Part shown: positions 5,401 through 6,607 of the stretch, one piece after another
Position numbering within the stretch: the stretch's first letter is position 1
Layout: each line of letters starts with the position of its first letter
Assembly (NCBI GenBank): GCA_048883405.1
Contig: JBHLQS010000160.1
Location: forward strand, 1 to 6,607
DNA length: 6,607 bases
Direction: 5' to 3'
Source: SMTZ1-83 sp048883405
Lineage (GTDB): Archaea; Asgardarchaeota; Thorarchaeia; Thorarchaeales; Thorarchaeaceae
Notes under the pieces: generated by a model
What the model saw: the letters and a program-made list of their open reading frames with translations, nothing else
Told to the model about the DNA's origin: nothing
Database searches by the model: none
Program-made: the position numbers and the translations under genes

Positions 5401-6595
5401 ATGCTGTACCTGGTTTCTTTGGTGGTTCCTTTGTGATGGTCACTAACTCGTATTCTCTGCTGCCAAGCCCCATCTTTTCAGCGTGAGCCAACTGGCGCTC
5501 GGCGAGTTCTAGAATCTCTCCGGTTTCAGGATCTTTGCAAGCGTGCACCGTTGCGAACTTATCTGCCCCGCACTCAACATCACGAGCTAGGGAGTCAGGA
5601 TTTGCCGGCGCATCCTTGATTGCTTGCAGAGTGGCTTGGTCAATGGCAAGGGGATCTCTTGAGCCGAATATTCCAATATCATGCACAAGCAGCGGTGCCC
5701 CTACGTTCCAACAGTCGCATTTGTCACTGATGTCAATAGCGAGGTTGATGTAGTAGAATCTATCAGCCCCGATAGAATTTATCACGCCTAATGAGTTCTC
5801 GACGAAATAGGGTGGCTGTTCGTGGTTGGGTCGCCATGACATATTTGCAGCTTTTGCCTTAACTCTCCTGCAGACATCAACACAGTGATGGCATGCGATG
5901 CATCTCGATTTATCCACAGTTGCTTTTTCATTCATAGTGATGCATCGGGTTGGACAGACCTTTAGGCATTTGGAGCACTCAGGCCCTAGGCATTTCTCCG
6001 GGTCAATCTTGATATCTCCCATGAAATGCATCGCTGCCTTGCTCCGTTTCCCTACAAGTCCGATGCCAAGATTCTTGAGGGTGCCTCCTAAGCCGCCCAA
6101 TCCATGTCCTTTGGCATGAGTCAGGACTATCACCTTATCGCAGTCATAAAGAGCGGCTGCAACATCTACAGTTTTCACGTGCTCACCATCAACTTCGACA
6201 GTATATACATCGGTCCCCCAATACCCATCTGCCATGAGAAGCGGAGCGCCAACGGAAGCTTCAGTGAAGCCATTCAATGCGGCCATAGCAAGATACTCGG
6301 GTGCTGTAGAGCGCCCTCCATAGGCACCTCCTTCACCATAGCCAAGACCACACGTTTCTGCCAAAAATGGCTCTCCACCTGCGGCTCTGACTAGATTAAC
6401 AATCTTGCGTGCGTAGGCGGGACGCAGATAGCGGGTATTTCCCCACTGACCAAAATGAGTCTTCACCATGACCTTCTCGTCTGGTTTGATATCCTCATTA
6501 AGTCTTAATTCGTTGAATATATGCTCAAGCTTATCCAGCATATTGTAGTCAGGACGAGCTTGTTCATCACTGTAGAAGACCTTTGGTTTTCCCAT
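5399..6595 (-). CDS. DUF362 protein with embedded two-cluster ferredoxin domain
   Basis: This 398-residue cytosolic protein is a DUF362 member with a 4Fe-4S ferredoxin module in the middle; the family's reaction is not established. DUF362 marks are KTHFGQWGNTRYLRP (45-59), AGGEPFLAET (72-81), HAKGHGLGGLGGTLKNLGIG (160-179), and after the ferredoxin DKCDCWN (291-297) with VHDIGIFGSRDPLAID (304-319). The ferredoxin spans about 193-245. Its first motif is Cys202-x4-Cys207-x2-Cys210-x3-Cys214-Pro and its second Cys232-x2-Cys235-x2-Cys238-x3-Cys242, enough for two 4Fe-4S clusters. The first motif has four rather than two residues after its first cysteine, and the second lacks the usual proline. 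Cys293 and Cys295 are a further conserved-looking pair, with Cys342 and Cys353 beyond. No signal peptide is present. The start is supported by GAGGT (6606-6602) six bases before the ATG. It leads a two-gene unit with the DinB-like gene. An electron-transfer role is inferred from the clusters. Confidence 0.88.
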   Translation of the reverse strand: MGKPKVFYSDEQARPDYNMLDKLEHIFNELRLNEDIKPDEKVMVKTHFGQWGNTRYLRPAYARKIVNLVRAAGGEPFLAETCGLGYGEGGAYGGRSTAPEYLAMAALNGFTEASVGAPLLMADGYWGTDVYTVEVDGEHVKTVDVAAALYDCDKVIVLTHAKGHGLGGLGGTLKNLGIGLVGKRSKAAMHFMGDIKIDPEKCLGPECSKCLKVCPTRCITMNEKATVDKSRCIACHHCVDVCRRVKAKAANMSWRPNHEQPPYFVENSLGVINSIGADRFYYINLAIDISDKCDCWNVGAPLLVHDIGIFGSRDPLAIDQATLQAIKDAPANPDSLARDVECGADKFATVHACKDPETGEILELAERQLAHAEKMGLGSREYELVTITKEPPKKPGTA

Positions 6596-6601
6596 TGCAA
6601 A

Positions 6602-6606
6602 ACCTC
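6602..6606 (-). promoter_or_regulatory. Ribosome binding site of the DUF362 ferredoxin gene
   Basis: GAGGT on the minus strand lies six bases before the ATG at 6595 and supports that start. The last bases of the window read TGA on this strand (6607-6605), which could be the stop codon of a further gene upstream in the same transcript; the window ends before this can be judged. Confidence 0.55.
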
Positions 6607-6607
6607 A

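Noticed and set aside
1..6607. RNA genes, CRISPR arrays, insertion sequences or attachment sites
   Set aside because: I found no cloverleaf-like tRNA sequence, spaced repeats, transposase motifs or long terminal inverted repeats on either strand by eye.

Overview
The window looks archaeal. TATA-like boxes sit at plausible distances from several start codons, good Shine-Dalgarno sites precede two genes, and base composition is moderate. One gene joins a seven-helix membrane region to a C-terminal domain that reads like a roadblock/longin module, an arrangement I associate with Asgard archaea. A Thorarchaeota-like source is my best guess. It is inference, because no marker gene or rRNA is present.

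Layout, left to right. (1) Positions 100-942, minus strand: an Ntn-hydrolase of the C45 (penicillin acyltransferase-like) family. (2) Diverging from it, 1080-2411 plus: a PLP-dependent class III aminotransferase related to glutamate-1-semialdehyde aminomutase. (3) 2574-3701 plus: an Opp/Dpp-type ABC ATPase with intact Walker motifs but an altered signature motif and no H-loop histidine. (4) Convergent with it, 3730-4785 minus: the seven-helix plus roadblock/longin-like protein. (5) 4872-5387 minus: a DinB-like putative metal-binding protein. (6) 5399-6595 minus: a DUF362 protein with an embedded two-cluster ferredoxin domain. Genes 6 and 5 form a tight pair 11 bases apart, with the ribosome binding site of the second overlapping the stop codon of the first.

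The left half suggests handling of amide- or peptide-linked amino compounds: import (ABC ATPase), hydrolysis of an amide (C45) and transamination of the released amine. No permease or binding protein is in view, so this pathway is a hypothesis. The right half combines an iron-sulfur protein of unknown role, a DinB-type protein and a membrane receptor-like protein. I see no RNA gene, CRISPR array, insertion sequence or phage gene. All intergenic gaps are under 170 bases. The item most worth following up is the seven-helix protein, whose predicted topology (N-terminus outside, C-terminal module in the cytosol) resembles a receptor feeding a small-GTPase-type regulatory domain.
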